Shown here: one piece after another, positions 45,286 through 52,985 of the stretch
Position numbering within the stretch: the first letter of the stretch is position 1
Layout: each line of letters opens with the position of its first letter
From: Ruegeria arenilitoris
Lineage (GTDB): Bacteria; Pseudomonadota; Alphaproteobacteria; Rhodobacterales; Rhodobacteraceae
DNA: 64,000 nt
Direction of reading: 5' to 3'
Assembly (NCBI RefSeq): GCF_013035425.1
Contig: NZ_WQHX01000002.1
Coordinates: 310,001-374,000, forward strand
Translations under genes and position numbers: made by a program
Notes under the pieces: generated by a model
What the model saw: the letters and a program-made list of their open reading frames with translations, nothing else
Database searches by the model: none
Told to the model about the DNA's origin: nothing

Positions 45286-45962
45286 TGGGACAGAATGGTA
45301 CGATTTCACATGGCGTAGATGAGTTGATCGAAAGGCTGCGCAGCGAAGGGGTCACAGCCGGCCAAGCCGATGGTGAAAAATTACGCACCGAGGCAAAATC
45401 CGAGGCAGCGCAAATTTTGTCGGACGCAAAACGTGAAGCAGATGAGTACCAAAAAAAAGCTCGTACAGAGGCCGATAATTATCGTTCAGCAGGAGAAGAG
45501 GCGCTTAACACTGCTATGCGGGACGCAGTTCTGACAATGAAGGCCGGGCTGACCGATAGATTTGCAGAAGACGTCCAACGACTTGTGACAAAAGAATTGG
45601 CTGACCCCAAACTATTAAAGCAGATGATACTAGAGGTCGTGGGGCGCGCGGCTGACGAGGCAAAGCTCGAAGGAAAGGTACAGGTTATACTGCCGGCAAA
45701 AGTCGCAACCCAAGAAGATATCAAACAGAACGCGGACGACATTCAGTCCGGAAAACTTACGAAATATGTGCTGGGCCTGACGGCCAAGATGCTTCGCGAG
45801 AATGTCGAGTTACACGCCGCGGACGATAATCAGGGTGGGATTAGGGTCCGGGCTGAGGATGAGGGTGTTGTTCTGGACCTAAGCGATAAGGCGGTGGCGG
45901 CCTTGCTTATGGAACATCTTCAACCGCGTTTCCGTGCCATTCTCGAGGGGGTAATCCGGTAA
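45282..45962 (+). CDS. atpE: V/A-type ATPase subunit E (peripheral stalk)
   Basis: 226 residues. The N-terminal half is a long coiled coil rich in Ala, Glu and Lys (EAKSEAAQILSDAKREADEY), and the C-terminal half is a globular cap ending in LSDKAVAALLMEHLQPRFR, the typical subunit E end that binds the head. Its partner G (or H) is not visible in the operon. Two ATG codons are adjacent at the start; the first overlaps atpK by 4 bp. Confidence 0.85.
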   Translation: MMGQNGTISHGVDELIERLRSEGVTAGQADGEKLRTEAKSEAAQILSDAKREADEYQKKARTEADNYRSAGEEALNTAMRDAVLTMKAGLTDRFAEDVQRLVTKELADPKLLKQMILEVVGRAADEAKLEGKVQVILPAKVATQEDIKQNADDIQSGKLTKYVLGLTAKMLRENVELHAADDNQGGIRVRAEDEGVVLDLSDKAVAALLMEHLQPRFRAILEGVIR

Positions 45963-45963
45963 G

Positions 45964-46647
45964 ATGTCAGTCGCTGACGCCTATATCGCGCTGATCAGCA
46001 GCCTTCCCGGATCCGAGCGTTTGTTTGTCGCCAAACAGCCGCCTCTATCACGGCTTAGGCTAGATCGCCGCCTGAAGGCTTTGTCGGCCAAAGATACTAA
46101 GATCCTAAACTCCATTGAGAACACGCTGAGTTGGAGCGCCTATGACATGGATGTCACCGACGCGCAGGCGGTTGAACGGTGTAAACGCACGTTGAAGAAT
46201 ATCCCACACGCGTCACTGCGCACTCTGTTCAATGAGCGTATGGATATGCGCACCATTGTTGCCGCAATGCGGTTGCGAAAACACGGCGTTGAACCTCCTT
46301 CTGGGCCTTTCGGTTTCAGCCGTTGGAGCCGACATATCCCTGCCAATTGGAACGACCCGACCTTTAGACTTGAGACCCAGGTGCCATGGGCATCACAAGC
46401 GAACCAACTGCTGGATAGCGACGATCCGCTGGGACTTGAACGACTACTTTTGTCTGTGAGCCATACACAGCTAAAGCGGCACGCTGCTCGTCACATGTTC
46501 GATTTCGAGGCCGTCGCGATCTACGTATTAATCTGGAATATTTTTGACCGCTGGGCACAAAGCAACGCGCAAGAAGCGGCGACACGTTTCGAGCATTTGG
46601 CGCAACAGGCAATGGCCGATATTGAATATCAGGGAATAAGCGCATGA
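45964..46647 (+). CDS. V-ATPase operon protein, candidate DUF2764/subunit C substitute
   Basis: 227 residues, mostly helical, without membrane segments. It starts 1 bp after atpE and overlaps atpA by 4 bp. The N-terminus YIALISSLPGSERLFVAKQPPLSRLRLDRRL is like the DUF2764 proteins that occupy this place in chlamydial and related V-ATPase operons, where ordinary subunit C is absent. It may supply the central-stalk adaptor between shaft and rotor ring. Identification rests on position and weak sequence resemblance recalled from memory, so it stays a candidate. Confidence 0.65.
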   Translation: MSVADAYIALISSLPGSERLFVAKQPPLSRLRLDRRLKALSAKDTKILNSIENTLSWSAYDMDVTDAQAVERCKRTLKNIPHASLRTLFNERMDMRTIVAAMRLRKHGVEPPSGPFGFSRWSRHIPANWNDPTFRLETQVPWASQANQLLDSDDPLGLERLLLSVSHTQLKRHAARHMFDFEAVAIYVLIWNIFDRWAQSNAQEAATRFEHLAQQAMADIEYQGISA

Positions 46648-48485
46648 CAGCCCGACCCACATCTTCTGACACAGTGACTGCAAGAGTCGTTTCAGTTCAG
46701 GAAGGGCTGGTTGAAATTCAGGCTATTCCAGACGCCACGGGGCGACCCGGACAGTTGGTCAAAAACGAAGTTGTCTATATCCTGCCCTCGCGCTTGGCCG
46801 AGAATATGCGACAAGAACGGCTGAAAGCCGAAGTGTTGCGCGTACGCGGCGACACTGCCGATGTTCAGGTTTATGAGAATACGGATGGTGTTGCCGTCGG
46901 TGACCCAGTTGAACAAAGTGGGCAATTGCTTTCGGTCGAATTGGGGCCTGGGTTATTGGGGCAGGTCTATGACGGACTTCAGGCACCCTTGCCCAAGGTG
47001 GCGGCTGAATTTGGCACTTTTCTTCCCCGTGGCGCCGAAGTACCGGCATTGGATACCCTAGCTAAATGGTCGTTCACACCAATTGTCAAAGTCGGTGATA
47101 TGGTCACGGCGGGCGACAGCATCGGGTCAGTCCCCGAGGGTCGTTTTACCCACAAAATCATGGTGCCATTCAATTGGACTGGCCGGTACAAAGTCGTTTG
47201 GGTTCAAAAGGGTGCCGCAACGATCCAGGATATCGTTGCACGCCTTGAAGACGAACAAGGCGGAGAACATACTCTCGCCCTGTCACAAAAATGGCCTGTA
47301 AGGCGGGCTTTGCCGGAAAGCATTCTGAAGCGAGCACTTTGCGAGCGGTTATACCCCACAGAACCTGTTCTGACATCGCAGCGATTGATTGATACCTTTT
47401 TTCCGATTGCCCGCGGTGGAACTGCATGTATTCCCGGCCCATTTGGTGCAGGTAAAACCGTGCTGCAAAACTTGATCGCCCGAAATGCCAAGGTCGATAT
47501 CGTTATCGTGGTGGCTTGCGGTGAGCGTGCCGGAGAAGTTGTTGAAACTATAACTGAGTTTCCAAAAATGACTGATCCCACATCAGGCGGCAGCCTGATG
47601 GATCGCACAATTATCATCGCCAACACTTCGTCCATGCCAGTGGCCGCGCGCGAGGCATCGATTTTCACTGGGATCACACTGGGCGAGTATTACCGGCAAA
47701 TGGGGTTCGAAGTTTTGCTGATCGCAGACAGTACAAGTCGATGGGCGCAGGCAATGCGTGAAACATCAGGCAAACTCGAAGAAATTCCCGGAGAGGAAGG
47801 ATTTCCAGCCTATCTGGAAAGTTCGATCAAGGGTTTGTACGAACGTGCCGGAGCGTTGCGAACCAATGACGATGACACCGGAAGCTTGACACTAATCGGT
47901 ACCGTCTCTCCTGCAGGTGGAAACTTTGATGAACCTGTCACGCAGTCGACGCTTTCGACGGTCAAATGTTTTCTAGGCCTTTCTTCAGAGCGCGCTTACA
48001 AGCGTTTCTATCCGGCAGTTGACCCCATGCTGAGTTGGTCGCGGTATCTGGATCAGCTTTCCGATTGGTATGACAAAAACGCCGAGCCCGGATGGACACA
48101 TAAAGTCAAGAACCTGCTGGAGCTGATCGAAAAAGGAGAACAAGTCGACCAAATGATGCAGGTAACCGGCGAAGAAGGCGTGACAATCGACGACTTTGTA
48201 ACCCAGCAAAAAGCACTGTTTGTCGATATGGTCTACCTACAGCAAGACGCATTTGACAAAGTGGACGCTACAGTGCCACTGGAACGTCAAAAGATGACAT
48301 TTAAGCAGGTTTACGATATCGCCCGATCCAATCCGCCTTTTGCCGACAAAGCTGAGGCTCGTCAGGTGTTTACGCAACTGACTGGCTTAATGAAGAACTT
48401 CCACTATGCCGCTGAAAACACACCGGAATTCAAGTCCATCTGGGGGCAGATTAGCGACTTGTGCCACGAAAAACTCGGCCTTTGA
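46644..48485 (+). CDS. atpA: V/A-type ATPase catalytic subunit A
   Basis: 613 residues, full length. Walker A is at about residues 263-271 (GPFGAGKTV), followed by VACGERAGEVVETITEFP, the conserved Glu-Arg of the catalytic site, and the Walker B segment EVLLIADSTSRWAQAMRE. The non-homologous region (about 115-190) that separates A from F-type beta is present, with PVKVGDMVTAGDSIG-like repeats. Last gene of the operon; it ends 12 bp before the convergent LacI gene. ATP hydrolysis here would drive ion pumping, or the reverse. Confidence 0.96.
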   Translation: MTARPTSSDTVTARVVSVQEGLVEIQAIPDATGRPGQLVKNEVVYILPSRLAENMRQERLKAEVLRVRGDTADVQVYENTDGVAVGDPVEQSGQLLSVELGPGLLGQVYDGLQAPLPKVAAEFGTFLPRGAEVPALDTLAKWSFTPIVKVGDMVTAGDSIGSVPEGRFTHKIMVPFNWTGRYKVVWVQKGAATIQDIVARLEDEQGGEHTLALSQKWPVRRALPESILKRALCERLYPTEPVLTSQRLIDTFFPIARGGTACIPGPFGAGKTVLQNLIARNAKVDIVIVVACGERAGEVVETITEFPKMTDPTSGGSLMDRTIIIANTSSMPVAAREASIFTGITLGEYYRQMGFEVLLIADSTSRWAQAMRETSGKLEEIPGEEGFPAYLESSIKGLYERAGALRTNDDDTGSLTLIGTVSPAGGNFDEPVTQSTLSTVKCFLGLSSERAYKRFYPAVDPMLSWSRYLDQLSDWYDKNAEPGWTHKVKNLLELIEKGEQVDQMMQVTGEEGVTIDDFVTQQKALFVDMVYLQQDAFDKVDATVPLERQKMTFKQVYDIARSNPPFADKAEARQVFTQLTGLMKNFHYAAENTPEFKSIWGQISDLCHEKLGL

Positions 48486-48497
48486 CCAGGGCGCCAC

Positions 48498-49517
48498 CTA
48501 GTGCGGACACGTCAGCGAATGTCTTGACACTATTTTGGTATCCAGACGAATGGATTGCCCAGGTTTTGAATGTTCTATCATCTCGATTAACTCTGATGCC
48601 GCCTTGCGACCCATTTCTCTGTGCGGAACATGAATGGTCGTCAATCCTGGCTGTACAATGCGCGCCAGTTCGATATCGTCAAATCCCGTAATTGATATAT
48701 CGTCCGGTACGCGAAGCCCCATTTTTTCAGCCTGCCTCACTGCTCCGACTGCTAAAACGTCGTTGCCGCACAAAATCGCAGTTGGTCGATTGTCCTCTGC
48801 AATCAAATGTTCAAACGCCTCCGCTCCATTTTCAATTTCATAGGGAGTTTCGACAATAGACAGTGTCTCTGGGGACAGTCCGTGCATTTGCATCGCGTCT
48901 TTAACGCCCTGAATCCTTAACCGTGCTCTGTCGTTTCCCTGACTCATCCCCGAAATCATCGCCAAGCTTTGATGGCCCAGCTTGATGACCTCATCGGCCA
49001 GAGCCATCATAGCCTGTCGGTTATCGAACCCAATCGAAGGGGTCCGTTTCCCCGGTATGAACGACCATGCGACCATTACAGGAACTTTTTGCTGTTCGAG
49101 ATAATCATAAATGCGCGCTTGTCGGTCATGTCCAATCAGCAATAATCCATCGGCGCCACGCGCCACCAACGTCCTTATTTGCTCCTCTTCGACTTCTGGC
49201 TTGTACGCGGAACTGGAGACCAAAAGCGTATATCCACGCTTGTGAATTTCTTCCTGGAAAGCTTGCAGACCTCTCGCAAAAATTGCGTTTTCCATTGTGG
49301 GAATGATCGCCCCAATCGTGAATGATCGTTTGGCTGCCATCACTCGCGCCGCGAAATTTGGGGTATAGCCCAATGCCTCAACAGCGGACATCACACGTTC
49401 ACGCGTCGTCGCGACCACGCGCTTGGGATCATTCAGACATCTCGACACAGTCGCGGTCGAAACTCCTGCCCTTTTGGCTACATCATCCAAGGTCGGAACT
49501 GACCGGAGTTTTGACAT
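48498..49517 (-). CDS. LacI-family regulator of the hps operon
   Basis: 339 residues from the ATG at 49517 (MSKLRSVPTLDDVAKRAG); the frame is open to 49556 without character. The HTH is at 8-30 (TLDDVAKRAGVSTATVSRCL), followed by the hinge GYTPNFAARVMA. The sugar-binding-like core spans about 60-330, with ILCGNDVLAVGAVRQAEKMG and ITGFDDIELARIVQPGLTT. It diverges from the TRAP/hps operon with two LacI operators between, so it likely represses that operon and releases it on DHPS or a breakdown product. The effector is inferred. Confidence 0.88.
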   Translation of the reverse strand: MSKLRSVPTLDDVAKRAGVSTATVSRCLNDPKRVVATTRERVMSAVEALGYTPNFAARVMAAKRSFTIGAIIPTMENAIFARGLQAFQEEIHKRGYTLLVSSSAYKPEVEEEQIRTLVARGADGLLLIGHDRQARIYDYLEQQKVPVMVAWSFIPGKRTPSIGFDNRQAMMALADEVIKLGHQSLAMISGMSQGNDRARLRIQGVKDAMQMHGLSPETLSIVETPYEIENGAEAFEHLIAEDNRPTAILCGNDVLAVGAVRQAEKMGLRVPDDISITGFDDIELARIVQPGLTTIHVPHREMGRKAASELIEMIEHSKPGQSIRLDTKIVSRHSLTCPH

Positions 49518-49581
49518 TTCTGAACCTGAGCTTTGCGTTTTCCTAATTCTTAACACATCCAGGCGGAGATGAAAGTAAATA

Positions 49582-49616
49582 TGTAAGCGCTTGCATTTGC
49601 AATGTAAGCGCTTACA
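49582..49616. promoter_or_regulatory. two LacI-type operators in the hps promoter
   Basis: TGTAAGCGCTTGCA (49582-49595) has the 14-bp LacI-family palindrome with one mismatch pair. TGTAAGCGCTTACA (49603-49616) is a perfect palindrome. Their centres are 21 bp apart, two helical turns, so two dimers could bind the same face of the DNA. The CG core is typical of LacI-family sites with the usual recognition helix. They lie 39-73 bp upstream of the first operon gene and 65 bp from the regulator start. Confidence 0.9.
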
Positions 49617-49654
49617 AGTATAAATGGACCGATTCTATAAGGAGTCCCGGAAAA

Positions 49655-49840
49655 ATGTTTCTTGCTGCATCCATCATCGTGTTTGTCATCTATTTCACGA
49701 ACGTGGCTTTGGGCGCATTTGCAGGCGACGCCTTTCTTGGGGATGTGCAAGAGATGTTGGTTCTTTTCGCGGCATCGATCTTGTTCGTTGTCGCAATTCT
49801 TAAAAAAGAAGCTGACCGCGATGCCAGTGATGGCAGCTGA
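49655..49840 (+). CDS. small two-helix membrane protein at head of hps operon
   Basis: 61 residues preceded by AAGGAG at the correct spacing. Two membrane helices (about 2-23 and 33-48), a short loop (AFAGDAFLGDVQ), and a charged end (KKEADRDASDGS). It starts 39 bp downstream of the second operator and ends 23 bp before the binding-protein gene. Not large enough to be a standard TRAP small subunit, which is present separately. I do not recognise the family; a partner of the transporter is the simplest guess. Confidence 0.7.
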   Translation: MFLAASIIVFVIYFTNVALGAFAGDAFLGDVQEMLVLFAASILFVVAILKKEADRDASDGS

Positions 49841-49863
49841 ATTTTTGCTTGGGAGGGCAATAA

Positions 49864-51009
49864 ATGAACGACGATAGAAATGAACTTGCATCGGCAGAGC
49901 GCCGTAATTTCCTGAAGCTGAGTGCCAGTGGCGCCTTCACTGCCGCACTGGTTGCCGGTGCTGGCGGAATACTGTGGTCATCTGAAGCCGCAGCGCAGAC
50001 CGCAAAAGAAGAAAGTGAACGGGAAAAGGCCGCCGACCACGTCATGACCATCGCGACCGCTTATGTGCTCGGCGCATCGCGCAGTTACCCGATCATGCAG
50101 CTGGACCTGAAAGAAAATATCCAGAACGCGACCAATGGTAAGGTCTATGTCAAACTGGCACCGGGTGGACAGCTGGGTGCTGGCGGTTCACTTGTGCAGA
50201 AAGTTCAGGGCGGAACGATTCAAGCTGCGCAACATTCACTGTCGAATTTTGCTCCCTTTGCATCGACGGTTGACCTGATCAATATGCCCTACCTGTGTGG
50301 CTCAAACCAAAGATTCACCAACTTGGTTCACTCTGACACCTGGAAAAGCGAGGTCCACCCCAAGGTTGAGGCTGCCGGCTTTAAGGCACTGTTTTACGTG
50401 GTAATTGATCCACGTGTCGTCGCGGTCCGTCAGGGCGGCAACGCAGTGATAACGCCCGGTGACATGAGCGGTATCAAGTTCCGCGTTCCCGGCTCAAAAA
50501 TGTTGCAACAGTACTATCGAATGGTGGGTGCAAACCCAACGCCGGTTGCTTGGGGCGAAACTCCGTCAGCGATCAAGCAAGGTGTTGCTGACGCTCTCGA
50601 TCCATCGGTTGGAGCGCTTTATGTATTCGGGTTTAAAGACATCCTTAGCCACGTGACTTTCACTCAGGCCGTTCCGGACAGTCAGGTTTACTCCTGCAAC
50701 CTTGAATGGTTCAATTCGGTACCCGCCGATGTCCAGGAAGGCATCATGTGGGGCGCGGAAATGACGGGTCATCAGAACCTGTCCAAGGTGCCTTCGGCGC
50801 GCGCTTACGCGATGTCTGAACTAACTAAAGCGGGGGTTGAATTCCACTCCCTCAGCGAAGATCAATTGGCTGAATGGCAGGATGCCGGCGGTTATCAGCG
50901 GTCTGAATGGGATCCGTTCAAGACCGAGCTAGCCGGATCGATGGATAACTTTGAGAAATTGGTCGAAGCGGCTGGAACTCAAGGAAAATATTACGTCCAC
51001 GATGCGTAA
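49864..51009 (+). CDS. hpsK: TRAP transporter solute-binding protein, HpsK-like
   Basis: 381 residues of the DctP family. The N-terminus has a twin-arginine motif (ERRNFLKLS, about 12-20) followed by a hydrophobic stretch and AAAQT cleavage region, so export by Tat is likely. The binding core shows LAPGGQLGAGGSLVQKVQGG and VAVRQGGNAVITPGDMSGIKF and the ligand-carboxylate Arg region FRVPGSKM. In DHPS-degrading roseobacters the TRAP set HpsKLM lies directly beside hpsN, as here, and I infer DHPS as ligand. Confidence 0.85.
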   Translation: MNDDRNELASAERRNFLKLSASGAFTAALVAGAGGILWSSEAAAQTAKEESEREKAADHVMTIATAYVLGASRSYPIMQLDLKENIQNATNGKVYVKLAPGGQLGAGGSLVQKVQGGTIQAAQHSLSNFAPFASTVDLINMPYLCGSNQRFTNLVHSDTWKSEVHPKVEAAGFKALFYVVIDPRVVAVRQGGNAVITPGDMSGIKFRVPGSKMLQQYYRMVGANPTPVAWGETPSAIKQGVADALDPSVGALYVFGFKDILSHVTFTQAVPDSQVYSCNLEWFNSVPADVQEGIMWGAEMTGHQNLSKVPSARAYAMSELTKAGVEFHSLSEDQLAEWQDAGGYQRSEWDPFKTELAGSMDNFEKLVEAAGTQGKYYVHDA

Positions 51010-51019
51010 AATAATTCAG

Positions 51020-51042
51020 GCGGACGCTCTTTCTGCGTCCGC
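51020..51042 (+). repeat. intercistronic hairpin after the TRAP binding protein
   Basis: GCGGACGC (51020-51027) and GCGTCCGC (51035-51042) form an 8-bp perfect GC-rich stem with a 7-base loop, 10 bp after the hpsK stop. The following T run is absent. Such hairpins stabilise the upstream mRNA and reduce readthrough, giving more binding protein than membrane protein. Confidence 0.65.
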
Positions 51043-51120
51043 TACCTAATCTGTCAGCCATGCCTCAAAGGGCCCGAACCAAAAGGTTCCAGCCCGGCTG
51101 TTCTATTGCCGAGGGGAACG

Positions 51121-51633
51121 ATGACCGCACTTCAAAAAATAGATCGAAACGCCGAACGCTGGCTGTTGCTGGTGTTCTACGTGATGTTGGTCATAACTAT
51201 GGCCATCGAGGTCCTTCGGCGCGAAATATTCGCGTACTCTTCCATCTGGGGAGAAGAAATAGTCCGCTATTCATTTATCTATCTCGCATGGATCGGGGCC
51301 GCCGCTGCAGTCAAGGAGCGCGCGCATATTCGCATCGATGTGATAATGCACTACCTCGGCCCCCGGCCTAAGGCAGTTCTTTATATTTTTGGTGATCTGG
51401 TGATGTTCGCCGTGGCGATAATTGCTCTCTACTGGTCATACGAGGCCGTGCATGTCTCGGCCAAGTTTGGATCGGTCACTGACGGGCTTCGGGTCTCCAA
51501 AGTGTGGTTCTTGATGGCTGTGCCGACAGGTTTCGCGCTTATGATCTGGCGCTTAATCCAATCCTTGTTACGTGATCTGAAATCCCTTCGCGACGGCACT
51601 CCCGTCTTCGAAGGCGACAAACTGTTTGACTGA
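51121..51633 (+). CDS. hpsL: TRAP transporter small permease (DctQ), HpsL-like
   Basis: 170 residues from the ATG at 51121, with GAGGGGA upstream; a TTG 15 bp earlier is less likely. Four membrane helices (about 15-35, 48-66, 87-107, 130-150). The central signature SIWGEEIVRYSFIYLAWIGAA is typical of DctQ. The partner of the large permease 11 bp downstream. Confidence 0.88.
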   Translation: MTALQKIDRNAERWLLLVFYVMLVITMAIEVLRREIFAYSSIWGEEIVRYSFIYLAWIGAAAAVKERAHIRIDVIMHYLGPRPKAVLYIFGDLVMFAVAIIALYWSYEAVHVSAKFGSVTDGLRVSKVWFLMAVPTGFALMIWRLIQSLLRDLKSLRDGTPVFEGDKLFD

Positions 51634-51644
51634 GGAGATCAAGA

Positions 51645-52973
51645 ATGCTCTGGAATTCCCTCAACCAAACGGTCGAACTCGGCTGGGATTTTTATCTTCC
51701 GGTCATTCTTTTTGTTGGCCTAATCGCCCTAGCGGTTCCGGTTTGGGCCGCCATCGGCACCGCAGCGATTGTTATGCTGATCATGTCGGGCGACTTGCCG
51801 CTTAGCCTGGTTGGTGAGAGCCTCTTTACCGGGATTGACGCTTTTGCACTCACCGCTGTGCCGCTGTTCATCCTGACAGGCGACGTGCTTGTTCGCACCG
51901 GCCTTTCGCGGAAATTTCTGGACGTTGCCGAGGCGCTTACGTGCTTCGCAAAGGGCGGTTTTGGTTCGGCCACCGTTTTGGTCTGCGGTATGTTTGCGGC
52001 CATCTCCGGCTCAGACGCCGCAGGCGCCGCCGCTGTCGGCCGTATGACAATTAACCGACTTGTCGAAAGCGGCTATCCACGTCCCTATGCCTGCGCCTTG
52101 GTAGCTGCGGGTGCTTGCACCGGCATTCTCATTCCGCCTTCAATTGCATATATCATTATTGGTCTGGTGTTAGGAATATCCGCGTCAACTTTGTTTCTGG
52201 CGGCGCTGATACCCGGTCTGGCAATTCTCGTATCAATCCTGATTACCAATATCGTCGTTAACCGTATTTACGGTTACGAAGGCGGCGGCATGATGACCTT
52301 TGGCGAATGGCTGGCCAATCTGGGCAAAGCCCTGAAATCAGGTTGGTATGCATTCATTGTGCCGGGCATCATCTTTTACGGTATCTTCTCTGGCCGATTG
52401 ACACCAACCGAGGCCGGCGCGACCGCAGTTGTCGTCACAATTATCATGGGCTTCATCCTGCGTACGCTTACACTGGCTGATTTCCCTTCGATGCTAGTGA
52501 GCTCTGCTAAGGTAAACGGCGTCATTCTCCCGATTATCGCCTTTTCCGCTCCGCTTGCCGAAGCACTGGCCATCATGGGCGTTCCTCAGGGCTTCGTCGC
52601 CTCGATCACCTCTCTTACAGACGATCCCTACCTGCTGATCCTTCTAATGATTGGCATACTGATCGCTGCCGGCTGTGTTATGGAAACGACACCAAACATC
52701 GTGATCCTTGCGCCCATTCTAAAGCCTTTGGCCGACAACATCGGCATGAACGAGATTCAGTTTTGCATCATGATGATAACCGCGCTTGGTGTTGGTTTTA
52801 TCACCCCGCCACTGGGCCTGAACCTGTTCGTCGTATCTGGCATTACAGGTGAGTCGATTCTGAAGATTGCGGCGCGCGCGGTTCCTTTTGTATTAACTAT
52901 GCTGATCGTTGTTCTTCTGATCGCATATGTTCCAACCGTATCTACAACTTTGCTTCCTGCAATCTACCAATAG
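51645..52973 (+). CDS. hpsM: TRAP transporter large permease (DctM), HpsM-like
   Basis: 442 residues with about 12 membrane helices. DctM signatures: GSATVLVCGMFAAISGSDAAGAAA, GILIPPSIAYIIIGL and GVGFITPPLGLNLFVVSGI (pieces). Together with the preceding two genes it forms a complete TRAP transporter driven by a sodium or proton gradient. The stop is 12 bp before hpsN, so the transporter and catabolic genes share a transcript. Confidence 0.92.
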   Translation: MLWNSLNQTVELGWDFYLPVILFVGLIALAVPVWAAIGTAAIVMLIMSGDLPLSLVGESLFTGIDAFALTAVPLFILTGDVLVRTGLSRKFLDVAEALTCFAKGGFGSATVLVCGMFAAISGSDAAGAAAVGRMTINRLVESGYPRPYACALVAAGACTGILIPPSIAYIIIGLVLGISASTLFLAALIPGLAILVSILITNIVVNRIYGYEGGGMMTFGEWLANLGKALKSGWYAFIVPGIIFYGIFSGRLTPTEAGATAVVVTIIMGFILRTLTLADFPSMLVSSAKVNGVILPIIAFSAPLAEALAIMGVPQGFVASITSLTDDPYLLILLMIGILIAAGCVMETTPNIVILAPILKPLADNIGMNEIQFCIMMITALGVGFITPPLGLNLFVVSGITGESILKIAARAVPFVLTMLIVVLLIAYVPTVSTTLLPAIYQ

Positions 52974-52985
52974 GACCAGCTTAAT

